Shown here one piece after another: positions 9,313 to 19,795 of a stretch of 64,000 nt of DNA. Source of the stretch: Streptomyces showdoensis (GTDB taxonomy: Bacteria; Actinomycetota; Actinomycetes; Streptomycetales; Streptomycetaceae); NCBI RefSeq assembly GCF_039535475.1, contig NZ_BAAAXG010000026.1, forward strand, positions 4,087,501-4,151,500, read 5' to 3'. The translations under genes and the position numbers were made by a program. Below the pieces are notes generated by a model. The model was not told the DNA's origin. It saw only the letters and a program-made list of their open reading frames with translations, and did no database searches. Numbering within the stretch: position 1 is the first letter of the stretch; every line of letters begins with the position of its first letter.

Positions 9313-10902
9313 ATGAACCGCAAGACCCTGGTGCTGCCGGTCGTGGCCGCACTGCTCACCCCCCTGCTCGCCGCCTGTGGTGGAGGGGACAAGAGCAGAG
9401 CGATCGTCGTGGGCACCACGGACCAGTTCGTCGCGACCGAGGACGCCCCCGCCCCGCTCGACCCGGCGTTCGCCTACGACACCGGCGCCTGGAACGTCCT
9501 GCGCCAGACCGTGCAGACCCTCATGCACGTCCCCCGCGGCAGCGGCCAGCCGGTCCCCGAGGCCGCCGAGAGCTGCGGCTTCTCCGACAAGCAGAGCGAG
9601 AGCTTCCGCTGCAAGCTGCGCGAGGGCCTCACCTTCGCCGACGGCACCGCGATCACCGCCGAGGACGTCAAGTTCTCCATCGAGCGGGTCCTCGCCATCA
9701 AGTCCGACAACGGCACCGCCGCGCTCCTGGCCAACATCGACACCGTCGAGACCAAGGGCGACCGCGAGGTGGTCTTCCACCTGAAGACGCCCGACGCGAC
9801 CTTCCCGTACAAGCTCTCCACCCCCGTCGCCGGCATCCTCAGCAAGGACAAGTACGACGGCAAGCAGCTGCGCGCCGGCTTCGACGTCGACGGCTCCGGC
9901 CCGTACACGATGAAGACCGAGCGCGACGGCGACAAGGTGACGAAGTTCGTCTTCACCAAGAACGCCAAGTACAAGGGCGACATCACCCTGCGCAACGACC
10001 GGGTCGAGCTGCGCCCCTTCACCGACGCCGCCGTCATGGACGAGGCGCTGGAGAAGGACGACATCGACATGATGGCCCGCACCATGTCGCAGTCGCAGAT
10101 CAAGGACCTCACCGAGAAGCCCAAGGACGGCATCGAGCTGACCGAGGTCCCCGGCCTGGAGATCCGCTACCTCGCCTTCAACACCAAGGCCCCCTCGGTC
10201 GAGGACAAGGCCGTACGACAGGCCATGGCCTCCGTCATCGACCGCGGCGCCCTCGTCAGCGAGGTCTACGGCCCCACCGCGCAGCCGCTCTACTCGCTGA
10301 TCCCCTCCAGCGTCACCGGCCACGCCACCTCGTTCATCGACACCTACGGCGAGCCGGACACCGCCAAGGCGGCCAAGATCCTGCGCGACGCGGGCGTCAA
10401 GACGCCGGTCAAGGTCACCCTGCACTACACCACCGACCACTACGGCGCCGAGACGGCCAAGGAGTTCGAGGCCCTGCGCGGCCAGCTCAACGGCACCCGG
10501 CTCTTCGACACCCAGATCCAGGGCACCGAGTGGTCCAAGTTCCGTCCGGCCCAGAAGCGCGGCGACTACGCCGTCTACGGCCTCGGCTGGTTCCCCGACT
10601 ACCCGGACCCGGACAACTACATCGCTCCGTTCCTCGACAGCGACAACTTCCTCAACACCCCCTACGTCAACCAGTCCGTCCGTGACCGGCTGATCCCGCA
10701 GTCGCGCCGACAGGCCGACCGCACCGCCGCGGCTCCCGTCTTCGAGCAGATCCAGAAGATCGTCGCCAAGGACGTCCCCGTCCTGCCGCTCTGGCAGGGC
10801 AAGCAGTACGTCGCCGCGCGCGACGACGTCACCGGCGTCGAGTGGGCGCTGAACACCTCCTCCGACCTCCTCCTGTGGGAGCTCGGCCGCGGCACCGCCT
10901 GA
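9313..10902 (+). CDS. ABC transporter solute-binding lipoprotein, family 5 (peptide type), copy 1
   Basis: Extracytoplasmic receptor for an ABC importer of oligopeptides or similar solutes. 529 residues with a lipoprotein signal: MNRKTLVLPVVAALLTPL then the lipobox LAAC with Cys22. The mature part has SBP_bac_5 features, such as REGLTFADGTAITAEDVKFS and the C-terminal LPLWQGKQY. The ATG at 9313 has GAGGAG 10 bases upstream; the earlier ATG at 9294 overlaps that site. No permease or ATPase gene is adjacent; a paralogue follows after 68 bases. The ligand is unknown. Confidence 0.9.
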   Translation: MNRKTLVLPVVAALLTPLLAACGGGDKSRAIVVGTTDQFVATEDAPAPLDPAFAYDTGAWNVLRQTVQTLMHVPRGSGQPVPEAAESCGFSDKQSESFRCKLREGLTFADGTAITAEDVKFSIERVLAIKSDNGTAALLANIDTVETKGDREVVFHLKTPDATFPYKLSTPVAGILSKDKYDGKQLRAGFDVDGSGPYTMKTERDGDKVTKFVFTKNAKYKGDITLRNDRVELRPFTDAAVMDEALEKDDIDMMARTMSQSQIKDLTEKPKDGIELTEVPGLEIRYLAFNTKAPSVEDKAVRQAMASVIDRGALVSEVYGPTAQPLYSLIPSSVTGHATSFIDTYGEPDTAKAAKILRDAGVKTPVKVTLHYTTDHYGAETAKEFEALRGQLNGTRLFDTQIQGTEWSKFRPAQKRGDYAVYGLGWFPDYPDPDNYIAPFLDSDNFLNTPYVNQSVRDRLIPQSRRQADRTAAAPVFEQIQKIVAKDVPVLPLWQGKQYVAARDDVTGVEWALNTSSDLLLWELGRGTA

Positions 10903-10970
10903 CCCCTTCGTTGTACCGGCCGCGCAGCCGTTGCGCGGCCGGCCTGGCAAGAGATCAAGAGGCAAGTTCT

Positions 10971-12554
10971 GTGAAGGCACACAACAAGTGGCTGACGGCC
11001 CCGCTCGCCGCGGGCCTGGCCGCCGCGATGCTCAGCGGCTGCGGCACCGAGCAGGGCGGCGGCTCCGGAGGATCCGGCAACACCGTCCGCGTCGGCATGT
11101 CGGACGAGGTCCTGGCCACCGACCCCGCCGCCGGCTACGACCCCGGCTCCTGGCTGCTGTTCAACAACGTCTTCCAGTCCCTGCTCAGCTTCCCGAAGGG
11201 CGGCTCCGAGCCCGAGCCCGAGGCCGCCGACAAGTGCGGCTTCGCGGCCGGCAGCAAGGTCTACACCTGCACCCTCCGCGAGGGCCTGAAGTTCTCCAAC
11301 GGCAACCCGCTCACCTCCGAGGACGTCAAGTTCTCCTTCGAGCGCGCCCTGAAGATCGACGACCCCTCCGGCCCCGCGCCGCTGCTCTCGACCATCGACT
11401 CGATCGAGACCCCCGACGCGCGGACCGTGGTCTTCAAGCTCAAGGTCCCCGACGCCACCTTCCCGAGCAAGATCGCCTCCGGCGCCGGCTCCATCGTCGA
11501 CCACCGCGAGTACGCCGACGGCTCGCTGCGGACCGACAACAAGGCGATCGGCTCCGGCCCGTACAAGCTGGACTCCCTCACCGAGACCGAGGCCGTCTTC
11601 TCGGTCAACCCCGGCTACCACGGCAACGCCAAGACCAAGAACGAGGGCGTCACCCTCAAGCTCTACCGCGGCGACCGCGAGGCCCTCTCCAAGGCCCTCT
11701 CCGCCAACGAGATCGACGTCGCCTACCGAGGCCTCTCCGCCGACGACATCGCCGCCCTCGAAACCTCCGAGACCACGGACGACAAGGGCATCGAGGTCGT
11801 CCGCGGCAGCAGCGCCGAGGTCCAGCACCTGGTCTTCAACGTCAAGGACCCGGTCATCGGCAAGCTGGGCGTCCGCCAGGCCATCGCCCACCTCGTCGAC
11901 CGCGACGAGCTCGTCCAGAACGTCTACAAGTCGACCGCCACCCCGCTCTACTCGATCGTCCCGGCGGGCATCGCGGGCCACAACACCGCCTTCTTCGACA
12001 CCTACGGCAGCCCCGACCCGGCGAAGGCCAAGAAGGCCCTGCGCTCGGCCGGCATCACCGACAAGGTCAAGCTCACCCTCTGGTCCACCCGCAGCCGCTT
12101 CGGCCCGGCCACCGACCAGGAGCTCAAGGCGATAGCCGGGCAGCTCAACGCCAGCGGCCTCTTCGACGCCGACGTCAAGTCCGTCGAGTACGAGCAGTAC
12201 GAGAAGGACATCGCCGCCGGCAAGTACGGCGTCTACGTCAAGGGCTGGGTCCCCGACTACCCGGACGCCGACAACTTCACCGCGCCGTTCTTCGGCAAGG
12301 GCAACGTCCTCGGCAACCACTACGAGAACGCCACCGTCACCGGCAGCCTCATCCCGAAGACCTCCGCCGTCGCGGACCGCTCCGCCACCGGCCAGGACTT
12401 CGGCAAGATCCAGGACATCGTCGCCGAGGAGCTGCCGCTGCTCCCGCTCTGGCAGGGCAAGCAGTACGCCGTCGCCCGCGACAACATCACCGGCCTGGAG
12501 TGGACCCTGGACGCGTCCACCGTCTTCCGCTTCTGGGAGATCAAGAAGAGCTGA
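10971..12554 (+). CDS. ABC transporter solute-binding lipoprotein, family 5 (peptide type), copy 2
   Basis: 527 residues, paralogous along its whole length to the preceding protein: shared EGLKFSNGNPLTSEDVKFSF, the YGxPDxAKA-type run, WFPDYPD/WVPDYPD and LPLWQGKQYAVARD. The signal peptide ends in a lipobox LSGC (Cys24). The GTG at 10971 has AAGAGG upstream. It ends just before the bidirectional terminator at 12593. The pair arose by tandem duplication; whether both feed one importer encoded elsewhere cannot be told. Confidence 0.9.
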   Translation: MKAHNKWLTAPLAAGLAAAMLSGCGTEQGGGSGGSGNTVRVGMSDEVLATDPAAGYDPGSWLLFNNVFQSLLSFPKGGSEPEPEAADKCGFAAGSKVYTCTLREGLKFSNGNPLTSEDVKFSFERALKIDDPSGPAPLLSTIDSIETPDARTVVFKLKVPDATFPSKIASGAGSIVDHREYADGSLRTDNKAIGSGPYKLDSLTETEAVFSVNPGYHGNAKTKNEGVTLKLYRGDREALSKALSANEIDVAYRGLSADDIAALETSETTDDKGIEVVRGSSAEVQHLVFNVKDPVIGKLGVRQAIAHLVDRDELVQNVYKSTATPLYSIVPAGIAGHNTAFFDTYGSPDPAKAKKALRSAGITDKVKLTLWSTRSRFGPATDQELKAIAGQLNASGLFDADVKSVEYEQYEKDIAAGKYGVYVKGWVPDYPDADNFTAPFFGKGNVLGNHYENATVTGSLIPKTSAVADRSATGQDFGKIQDIVAEELPLLPLWQGKQYAVARDNITGLEWTLDASTVFRFWEIKKS

Positions 12555-12592
12555 CCCCGCCGCCACGGCGACATCCGCCACGGCGACACGAA

Positions 12593-12623
12593 GGGCCCGG
12601 CACGCGCGACGCGTGCCGGGCCC
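12593..12623. terminator. Bidirectional terminator between convergent genes
   Basis: Perfect 14-base arms GGGCCCGGCACGCG (12593-12606) and 12610-12623 around a 3-base loop, 38 bases after the solute-binding gene stop and 20 bases from the response regulator stop on the other strand. Confidence 0.8.
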
Positions 12624-12642
12624 TCCACCGTCCCGCGACGGA

Positions 12643-13314
12643 CTACTGCGCCCCCGGGCGCACCAGACCGCTCTCGTACGCGTACACCGCGGCCTGCACC
12701 CGGTCCCGCAGGCCCAGCTTCGTCAGCACATGGCCCACATGGGTCTTGACGGTCGTCTCGCTGACGAACAGGTCCGCCGCGATCTCCGCGTTCGACAGAC
12801 CGCGCGCCACCAGCTTCAGCACCTCGACCTCGCGGTCGGTCAGCGTGTTCAACGTGTCCGGGACCTGCTCCTCGCCCGAGGGCAGGTGCGCCGAGTACTT
12901 GTCGAGCAGCCGGCGCGTGATCGACGGGGCCAGCATCGCCTCGCCCGCCGCGACCACCCGGATCGCCTGCACCAGCTCCGTCGCCGGCGCGTCCTTCAGC
13001 AGGAAACCACTGGCCCCCGCCCGCAGCGCCTCCACCACGTACTCGTCGAGGTCGAAGGTGGTCAGCACCAGCACCTTCGCCGGCCCGTCCCGGCCCGGGC
13101 CGGTGATCTGCCGGGTCGCCTCCACCCCGTCCATCCGCGGCATCCGGATGTCCATCAGCACCACGTCGGGCTGCAGCGCCCGCACCTGCTCCAGCGCCTG
13201 CAGACCGTCACCGGCCTCGCCCACCACCGCGACGTCCTGCTCCGCCTCCAGGATCATCCGGAAACCGGTACGCAGCAGGGGCTGGTCGTCGACCAGGAGG
13301 ACGCGGATGGCCAC
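12643..13314 (-). CDS. NarL/FixJ-family response regulator
   Basis: Two-component DNA-binding regulator of 223 residues. The receiver domain has acidic residues Asp9-Asp10, the phosphoacceptor Asp55 in VVLMDIRMP, and the conserved Lys in GFLLKDAP. The C-terminal LuxR-type helix-turn-helix spans about 150-215 (LTDREVEVLKLVARGLSNAEIA ... VKTHVGHVLTKL split here). The start is the GTG at 13314 with GGAG upstream; the longer frame reaching 13533 runs into the next gene. No histidine kinase lies nearby, so it is an orphan regulator in this window. It is convergent with the solute-binding proteins and lies downstream of the RecB-like gene on the same strand. Confidence 0.93.
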   Translation of the reverse strand: MAIRVLLVDDQPLLRTGFRMILEAEQDVAVVGEAGDGLQALEQVRALQPDVVLMDIRMPRMDGVEATRQITGPGRDGPAKVLVLTTFDLDEYVVEALRAGASGFLLKDAPATELVQAIRVVAAGEAMLAPSITRRLLDKYSAHLPSGEEQVPDTLNTLTDREVEVLKLVARGLSNAEIAADLFVSETTVKTHVGHVLTKLGLRDRVQAAVYAYESGLVRPGAQ

Positions 13315-13366
13315 GGGAGACTCCTTCACGGGCGGGCTGGACCCGTCCCATTCTGCCCTGACCGGC

Positions 13367-14263
<897 letters not shown>

Positions 14264-14389
14264 GACTCAGACCCTACGACCCGCCACCGACAGCGAGCGG
14301 AATACCATCGACTCAGGACCCCGTCGCACTGCATGATCGAACCGTGACCGAGTGACGCGGGCCATGCAGCTCGGCGACGAAAGGAACCC

Positions 14390-15580
14390 GTGAACCAGGA
14401 CGAGTCCAAGCCGCAGCGGACCGAGGAGCCGGGCGGCGGCATCCTCATGGGCCGGCCCTTCGGCGTGCCGGTCTACGTCGCGCCCAGCTGGTTCCTGGTC
14501 GCCGCCCTCATCACCTGGGTCTTCGGCGACCAGATCGAACGCGTCCTGCCCGAGCTCGGCGCGGCCCGCTACCTGGTCTCGCTGTTCTTCGCGATCGCCT
14601 TCTACGCCTCCGTGCTCGTCCACGAACTCGCCCACACCCTCGCCGCCCTCCGCTTCAAGCTCCCGGTGCGCCGCATCCAGCTCCAGTTCTTCGGCGGCGT
14701 CTCCGAGATCGAGAAGGAGACCGAGACCCCCGGCCGCGAATTCCTCCTCGCCTTCGTCGGCCCGCTGCTCTCCCTCGTCCTCGCCGGGGCCTTCTACCTC
14801 AGCCTCTACGCCGTCGAACCCGGCACCGTCCCCGGCGTCCTCCTCGGCGGCCTGATGATCTCCAACCTCATCGTCGCCGTCTTCAACCTGCTGCCCGGCC
14901 TGCCCCTCGACGGCGGCCGCATGCTCCGCGCCGTCGTGTGGAAGATCACCGGCAACGCCATGACCGGCACCGTCGCCGCCGCCTGGATCGGCCGCGCCCT
15001 CGCCGTCACCGTCCTCATCGGACTGCCCCTGCTCACCCGCACCGGACTGCTCGGCAACTCCACCGAGGACATCTCCGGCTTCAACACCGTCACCGACGCC
15101 CTGCTCGCCGCCATCCTCGCCGCGATCATCTGGACCGGCGCCGGCAACAGCCTCCGCATGGCCCGGCTCCGCGAACACCTCCCCGAGCTCCGCGCCCGCA
15201 CCCTCACCCGCCGCGCCGTCCCCGTCGAATCCGCCACCCCGCTCTCCGAAGCCCTCCGCCGCGCCAACGAGGCCGGCGCCCGCGCCCTCGTCGTCGTCGA
15301 CGGCCACGGCGGCCCCACCGGCATCGTCCGCGAGACCGCCATCGCGAGCGTCCCCCAGCACCGCCGCCCCTGGGTCGCCGTCAGCGCCCTCGCCCAGGAC
15401 CTCACCGAGGGCATGAAGGTCCCCGCCGAACTCGCCGGCCAGCCCCTCCTCGACCACCTCCGCGCCAGCCCCGCCACCGAGTACCTCGTCGTCGAGGAGA
15501 CCGGCGAGATCTACGGCGTGCTCTCCACCACCGACGTGGAGAAGGCCTTCGTCAAGGCCATGGCACGACCCTCCTCGTAA
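14390..15580 (+). CDS. Site-2 protease family membrane metalloprotease with CBS domains
   Basis: M50/S2P-type intramembrane protease. 396 residues. Zinc motif HELAH at residues 78-82 and the distal Asp174 in LPLDGGRML give a full catalytic set. About six hydrophobic segments occupy the first 240 residues; the C-terminal 150 residues form a CBS-domain pair (TPLSEALRRANEAGARALVV ... TEYLVVEETGEIYGVLS, split here), a form found in many actinobacterial relatives and thought to sense nucleotides. The GTG at 14390 has AAAGGA upstream. It ends 18 bases before trmI, so the two may be co-transcribed. The substrate is unknown; an anti-sigma factor is possible but not shown. Confidence 0.9.
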   Translation: MNQDESKPQRTEEPGGGILMGRPFGVPVYVAPSWFLVAALITWVFGDQIERVLPELGAARYLVSLFFAIAFYASVLVHELAHTLAALRFKLPVRRIQLQFFGGVSEIEKETETPGREFLLAFVGPLLSLVLAGAFYLSLYAVEPGTVPGVLLGGLMISNLIVAVFNLLPGLPLDGGRMLRAVVWKITGNAMTGTVAAAWIGRALAVTVLIGLPLLTRTGLLGNSTEDISGFNTVTDALLAAILAAIIWTGAGNSLRMARLREHLPELRARTLTRRAVPVESATPLSEALRRANEAGARALVVVDGHGGPTGIVRETAIASVPQHRRPWVAVSALAQDLTEGMKVPAELAGQPLLDHLRASPATEYLVVEETGEIYGVLSTTDVEKAFVKAMARPSS

Positions 15581-15598
15581 TCCCGGTACTCTGTTCGC

Positions 15599-16486
15599 AT
15601 GTCCGAACCGACCGGTGCCGCCCGCCGACGCGGGCCCTTCAAGGTCGGGGACCAGGTTCAGCTGACCGACCCCAAGGGCCGTCACTACACGTTCACGCTC
15701 GAAGAGGGAAAGAACTTCCACACCCACAAGGGTTCCTTCCCGCACGACGAACTGATCGGCGCCCCCGAGGGCAGCGTTGTCCGTACCACCGGAAACGTCG
15801 CCTACCTCGCGCTGCGCCCCCTGCTCCCCGACTACGTCCTGTCCATGCCCCGCGGCGCCGCCGTGGTCTACCCCAAGGACGCGGGGCAGATCCTGGCCTT
15901 CGCCGACATCTTCCCCGGCGCCCGCGTCGTCGAGGCGGGCGTGGGCTCCGGCTCGCTCAGCTCCTTCCTGCTGCGCGCCATCGGCGACAGCGGCATGCTG
16001 CACTCCTACGAGCGCCGCGAGGACTTCGCCGAGATCGCCAAGGGCAACGTCGAGCGCTACTTCGGCGGCCCGCACCCCGCCTGGCAGCTGACCGTCGGCG
16101 ACCTCCAGGACAACCTGTCCGACACCGAGGTCGACCGCGTCATCCTCGACATGCTCGCTCCCTGGGAGTGCCTGGAGGCCGTCTCCAAGGCGCTCGTCCC
16201 CGGCGGCATCCTCTGCTGCTACGTGGCCACCACCACGCAGCTCGCCCGCACCGTGGAGTCCATCCGCGAGTTCGGCTGCTACGCCGAGCCGCAGCCCTGG
16301 GAATCCATGATCCGCAACTGGCACGTCGAGGGCCTGGCCGTGCGCCCCGATCACCGCATGATCGGCCACACCGGCTTCCTCGTCACCGCCCGCCGCCTGG
16401 CCGACGGCGTCGAGCCCCCGATGCGCCGCCGCCGCCCCTCCAAGGGCGCCTACGGCGACGACTACGAGGGCCCCAACAAGGGCTGA
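15599..16486 (+). CDS. trmI: tRNA (adenine-N1-)-methyltransferase TrmI
   Basis: SAM-dependent methylation of A58 in the T-loop of tRNA. 295 residues. N-terminal beta domain (about 10-75) with FKVGDQVQL and GKNFHTHKGSFPHD, then a class I methyltransferase fold with the SAM loop VVEAGVGSGSLS (about 110-120) and the acidic loop DMLAPWEC. In actinobacteria this gene is usually found upstream of or near arc and the proteasome genes, as here. ATG start at 15599, with no strong ribosome site, 18 bases after the protease stop. Confidence 0.94.
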   Translation: MSEPTGAARRRGPFKVGDQVQLTDPKGRHYTFTLEEGKNFHTHKGSFPHDELIGAPEGSVVRTTGNVAYLALRPLLPDYVLSMPRGAAVVYPKDAGQILAFADIFPGARVVEAGVGSGSLSSFLLRAIGDSGMLHSYERREDFAEIAKGNVERYFGGPHPAWQLTVGDLQDNLSDTEVDRVILDMLAPWECLEAVSKALVPGGILCCYVATTTQLARTVESIREFGCYAEPQPWESMIRNWHVEGLAVRPDHRMIGHTGFLVTARRLADGVEPPMRRRRPSKGAYGDDYEGPNKG

Positions 16487-16503
16487 CCCCCGACAACGCA
16501 GGC

Positions 16504-16552
16504 GTGCCGCCGCCGACTTCCCGCCCCCGGGCGCGGAAGTCGACGGCGGCAC
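16504..16552. terminator. Terminator hairpin after trmI
   Basis: Arms 16504-16521 and 16535-16552 pair over 18 bases with one G-T mismatch around a 13-base loop. It begins 17 bases after the trmI stop. Confidence 0.75.
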
Positions 16553-16697
16553 CTCCATGTTCACGGCCCCCGCCAAACCCCCGCCCCACCCCCGTCAAGC
16601 TCCCGGACACAGCCGACCCCGCCTGTTCCGCCCTCCTGTGACGTGTGGCACGATGCCCGCAACTCCTTCCGCACCGCCCTCACAGGAGACTCCTCGC

Positions 16698-17258
16698 GTG
16701 CAGCCCCCCGCCGTCCCGGACCTCGCGCACACCCACGCCCGTCCGGTGCACTGGCTGGCCACCGCCACCGCGATGGCCGGAGTCGTCGCCCTCGCCGGAC
16801 TGCTCCAGCCCGGCCCCGCCGGAGCCACCGCGGCCCCCGCCCCACGACCCGCCCCCGACGCCGCCACCGCCCGCTTCCCCCTGGAATGCAGGGGAGCCCC
16901 CAGCACGATCGCCCAACGGGCCACCGGGGACCTCGACGGCGACGGAAACCCCGAGACCGTCGCAGTCGTACACTGCGAAGCCGGCTCCGGAACGCCGCCC
17001 AGCGGCATCTACGTCCTCACCCACGGCACAGCCGCAGGCACCCCCGCCGCCCGCGTCGTCGCCACCCTCGTGGAACCCTCCGAGCTCAAGAACGTGACCG
17101 CCTTCGCCGTACGCGACGGAGCCGTGCACGCCACCCTGCTCGGCTACTCCTCGCCGGACGTCCCCAGCTGCTGCCCCGACGAACACGAGCAGGTCACCTG
17201 GCGCTGGAAGGGCGGAGTCTTCCTCCGCACCGCCAAGAACGAGGCCCGCGCGGTCTGA
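16698..17258 (+). CDS. Secreted protein of unknown function with an FG-GAP-like calcium loop
   Basis: 186 residues. A long N-terminal signal region (basic/His-rich start, hydrophobic segment about 23-43, then AGATAAPAPR as a likely cleavage area) indicates export. The mature part carries GDLDGDGNPETVAVVHC, which looks like a single EF-hand/FG-GAP type Ca-binding loop, and four Cys that could pair outside the cell. The GTG at 16698 has CAGGAG upstream; a longer frame from 16557 lacks support. I do not recognise a family. It is convergent with the ferredoxin gene. Confidence 0.7.
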   Translation: MQPPAVPDLAHTHARPVHWLATATAMAGVVALAGLLQPGPAGATAAPAPRPAPDAATARFPLECRGAPSTIAQRATGDLDGDGNPETVAVVHCEAGSGTPPSGIYVLTHGTAAGTPAARVVATLVEPSELKNVTAFAVRDGAVHATLLGYSSPDVPSCCPDEHEQVTWRWKGGVFLRTAKNEARAV

Positions 17259-17301
17259 CCCCCCGGCCCCGACGGACCGGAGGCCACGGCTCAGGAAGCC
17301 G

Positions 17302-17613
17302 TCACTCGGCGTCCGGCCCGTACACCTCGACGCCGTCCGCGACCCGGCGCACATGGATGCAGTCGCCCGGGCACTCCTTCGCGGAATCCACCACATCGGT
17401 CAGCAGCGGCAGCGGCACGGGCGTCGTCGCCCCCGGAGCCTGGAGCAGCTCGTCGTCCGCGCTCTTCACATAAGCGAGCCCGTCGATGTCCAGCTCGAAG
17501 ACCTCGGGCGCGTACTGCACGCAGATCCCGTCCCCGGTGCACAGGTCCTGATCGATCCAGACCTCCAGCGCCTCGTCGGCGGCCGTGGCCGGGGCCTCGT
17601 GCTGCACGGTCAT
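17302..17613 (-). CDS. Single-cluster (3Fe-4S type) ferredoxin
   Basis: Small electron carrier of 103 residues. Cys25, Cys31 (CTGDGIC) and Cys81 (CP) fit the Cx5C...CP pattern of 3Fe-4S ferredoxins that feed P450s or other oxygenases; Cys85 is an extra cysteine close by. The start is the ATG at 17613, preceded by GCAGGAG at very short distance. It is divergent from arc across 253 bases, which hold the promoters for both. Streptomycetes keep a ferredoxin at this place, but its partner is not known to me. Confidence 0.88.
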   Translation of the reverse strand: MTVQHEAPATAADEALEVWIDQDLCTGDGICVQYAPEVFELDIDGLAYVKSADDELLQAPGATTPVPLPLLTDVVDSAKECPGDCIHVRRVADGVEVYGPDAE

Positions 17614-17866
17614 ATCTCCTGCCGTTTCTGCGTCGCGCGGGCGAGCCGCAAGTAAGTCCGGCCAAGCCTGACGGGTGTTGACCACCCACGACGATACAAC
17701 CGCACGCTTTTGCATTGTCCGGCGGTGGGTATTCCCCTGGCGTGAGGGGAAGCGCAAGGGTGAAGATCGGACACACCCCGGAGTCTTTTTGATCTAGGGG
17801 TTTCAATCATCACCCACCCAGGTAGGGTCAGGAAGCGTCCAGCTCCCCTTGGAGGAGGTGAGGACC

Positions 17867-19633
17867 GTGGCAGCCCACGACGACGACATCAACCGCGGCA
17901 TCCGGCCGGGGCGGGGGTCTGAGGACCCCGCCGGCCAGGTTGCCTATCTCGAGCAGGAAATCGCCGTCCTGCGCCGCAAGCTCGCCGACTCTCCGCGACA
18001 CACGAGGATTCTCGAGGAGCGGATCGTCGAGCTGCAGACGAACCTGGCCGGCGTGTCCGCGCAGAACGAGCGGCTCGCCAATACGCTCCGTGAGGCCCGC
18101 GACCAGATCGTGGCCCTCAAGGAGGAGGTCGACCGGCTCGCACAGCCGCCGGCCGGCTTCGGTGTCTTCCTGCAGGCCAACGAGGACGGCACGTGCGACA
18201 TCTTCACCGGGGGCCGCAAGCTCCGGGTGAACGTCAGCCCCGGCGTCGAGCTCGACGAGCTCAAGCGGGGCCAGGAAGTCATGCTCAACGAGGCGCTCAA
18301 CGTGGTCGAGGCCATGGAATTCGAGCGCGCCGGCGACATCGTCACCCTCAAGGAGATCCTCGAGGACGGCGAGCGCGCCCTGGTCATCGGACACACCGAC
18401 GAGGAGCGCGTGGTCCGGCTCGCCGAACCGCTCCTCGACATCACCATCCGCCCCGGCGACGCCCTGCTCCTGGAACCCAGGTCGGGCTACGTCTACGAAG
18501 TGGTCCCCAAGAGCGAGGTCGAGGAACTCGTCCTCGAAGAGGTCCCGGACGTCGACTACGACAAGATCGGCGGCCTGGGCAACCAGATCGAGCTGATCCG
18601 CGACGCCGTCGAGCTCCCCTACCTCTACCCGGACCTCTTCAAGGAGCACGAACTGCGGCCCCCGAAGGGCATCCTGCTCTACGGCCCGCCCGGCTGCGGC
18701 AAGACGCTCATCGCCAAGGCCGTCGCCAACTCCCTTGCCAAGAAGGTCGCCGAGGTGACCGGCCAGCCCGCCGGGAAGTCCTACTTCCTCAACATCAAGG
18801 GCCCCGAGCTCCTCAACAAGTACGTCGGCGAGACCGAGCGGCACATCCGCCTCGTCTTCCAGCGTGCCCGGGAGAAGGCGAGCGAGGGCACCCCCGTCAT
18901 CGTCTTCTTCGACGAGATGGAATCCCTCTTCCGCACCCGCGGATCCGGAGTCAGCTCGGACGTGGAGAACACCATCGTCCCCCAGCTGCTCGCCGAGATC
19001 GACGGCGTGGAAGGCCTGGAGAACGTCATCGTCATCGGCGCCTCCAACCGCGAGGACATGATCGACCCCGCCATCCTGCGCCCCGGCCGGCTCGACGTGA
19101 AGATCAAGATCGAGCGTCCGGACGCGGAAGCGGCCAAGGACATCTTCGCCAAGTACCTCACCGCCACCCTCCCGCTCCACGCGGACGACCTCTCCGAGCA
19201 CAGCGGCTCGAAGGAGGCGGCCGCCCACGCGATGATCCAGTCCGTGGTCGAGCAGATGTACGCGGAAAGCGAGGAGAACCGCTTCCTCGAGGTCACGTAC
19301 GCCAACGGCGACAAGGAAGTCCTCTACTTCAAGGACTTCAATTCCGGCGCGATGATCCAGAACATCGTCGACCGGGCCAAGAAGATGGCCATCAAGGCAT
19401 TCCTCGACCACGACCAGAAGGGCATCCGCGTCTCCCACCTCCTCCAGGCCTGCGTGGACGAGTTCAAGGAGAACGAGGACCTGCCCAACACCACCAACCC
19501 CGACGACTGGGCCCGCATCTCCGGAAAGAAGGGCGAGCGGATCGTCTTCATCCGCACCCTCGTCACCGGAAAGCAGGGCGCGGACACCGGCCGCTCCATC
19601 GACACGGTGGCGAACACCGGCCAGTACCTGTAG
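17867..19633 (+). CDS. arc: Proteasome-associated AAA ATPase (ARC/Mpa)
   Basis: Hexameric unfoldase that recruits pupylated proteins and feeds them to the 20S proteasome. 588 residues: N-terminal coiled coil (about 22-95), tandem OB domains (about 95-230), AAA module with Walker A GPPGCGKT at about 272 and Walker B IVFFDEME at about 345, and the C-terminal GQYL whose penultimate Tyr docks on the proteasome. The GTG at 17867 is preceded by GGAGGAGGTGAGG. First gene of arc-dop-pup-HNH-prcBA; a strong hairpin follows at 19642. Confidence 0.97.
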   Translation: MAAHDDDINRGIRPGRGSEDPAGQVAYLEQEIAVLRRKLADSPRHTRILEERIVELQTNLAGVSAQNERLANTLREARDQIVALKEEVDRLAQPPAGFGVFLQANEDGTCDIFTGGRKLRVNVSPGVELDELKRGQEVMLNEALNVVEAMEFERAGDIVTLKEILEDGERALVIGHTDEERVVRLAEPLLDITIRPGDALLLEPRSGYVYEVVPKSEVEELVLEEVPDVDYDKIGGLGNQIELIRDAVELPYLYPDLFKEHELRPPKGILLYGPPGCGKTLIAKAVANSLAKKVAEVTGQPAGKSYFLNIKGPELLNKYVGETERHIRLVFQRAREKASEGTPVIVFFDEMESLFRTRGSGVSSDVENTIVPQLLAEIDGVEGLENVIVIGASNREDMIDPAILRPGRLDVKIKIERPDAEAAKDIFAKYLTATLPLHADDLSEHSGSKEAAAHAMIQSVVEQMYAESEENRFLEVTYANGDKEVLYFKDFNSGAMIQNIVDRAKKMAIKAFLDHDQKGIRVSHLLQACVDEFKENEDLPNTTNPDDWARISGKKGERIVFIRTLVTGKQGADTGRSIDTVANTGQYL

Positions 19634-19641
19634 GAACGCAC

Positions 19642-19677
19642 CGGCTGCGGATGTCCGGAACCGGACGTCCGCAGCCG
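19642..19677. terminator. Terminator hairpin after arc
   Basis: Arms 19642-19658 and 19661-19677 (17 bases, one G-T mismatch) around AA. Followed by TCGCTTTCC. It suggests that dop has its own promoter between 19678 and 19795. Confidence 0.75.
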
Positions 19678-19795
19678 TCGCTTTCCACTCACCGAACCGC
19701 TTCTGATCTCCCCGTACACGCGTGGCCGCTCTAGGCTCGTGGGTACCGCCGCGACACGCACTGTGCGGAGAGCGGCGCCGGGCAAGGAGGGCCGC

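Noticed and set aside
17302..17757. A 151-residue version of the ferredoxin
   Set aside because: The N-terminal extension has no family match and the ATG at 17613 has its own ribosome site.
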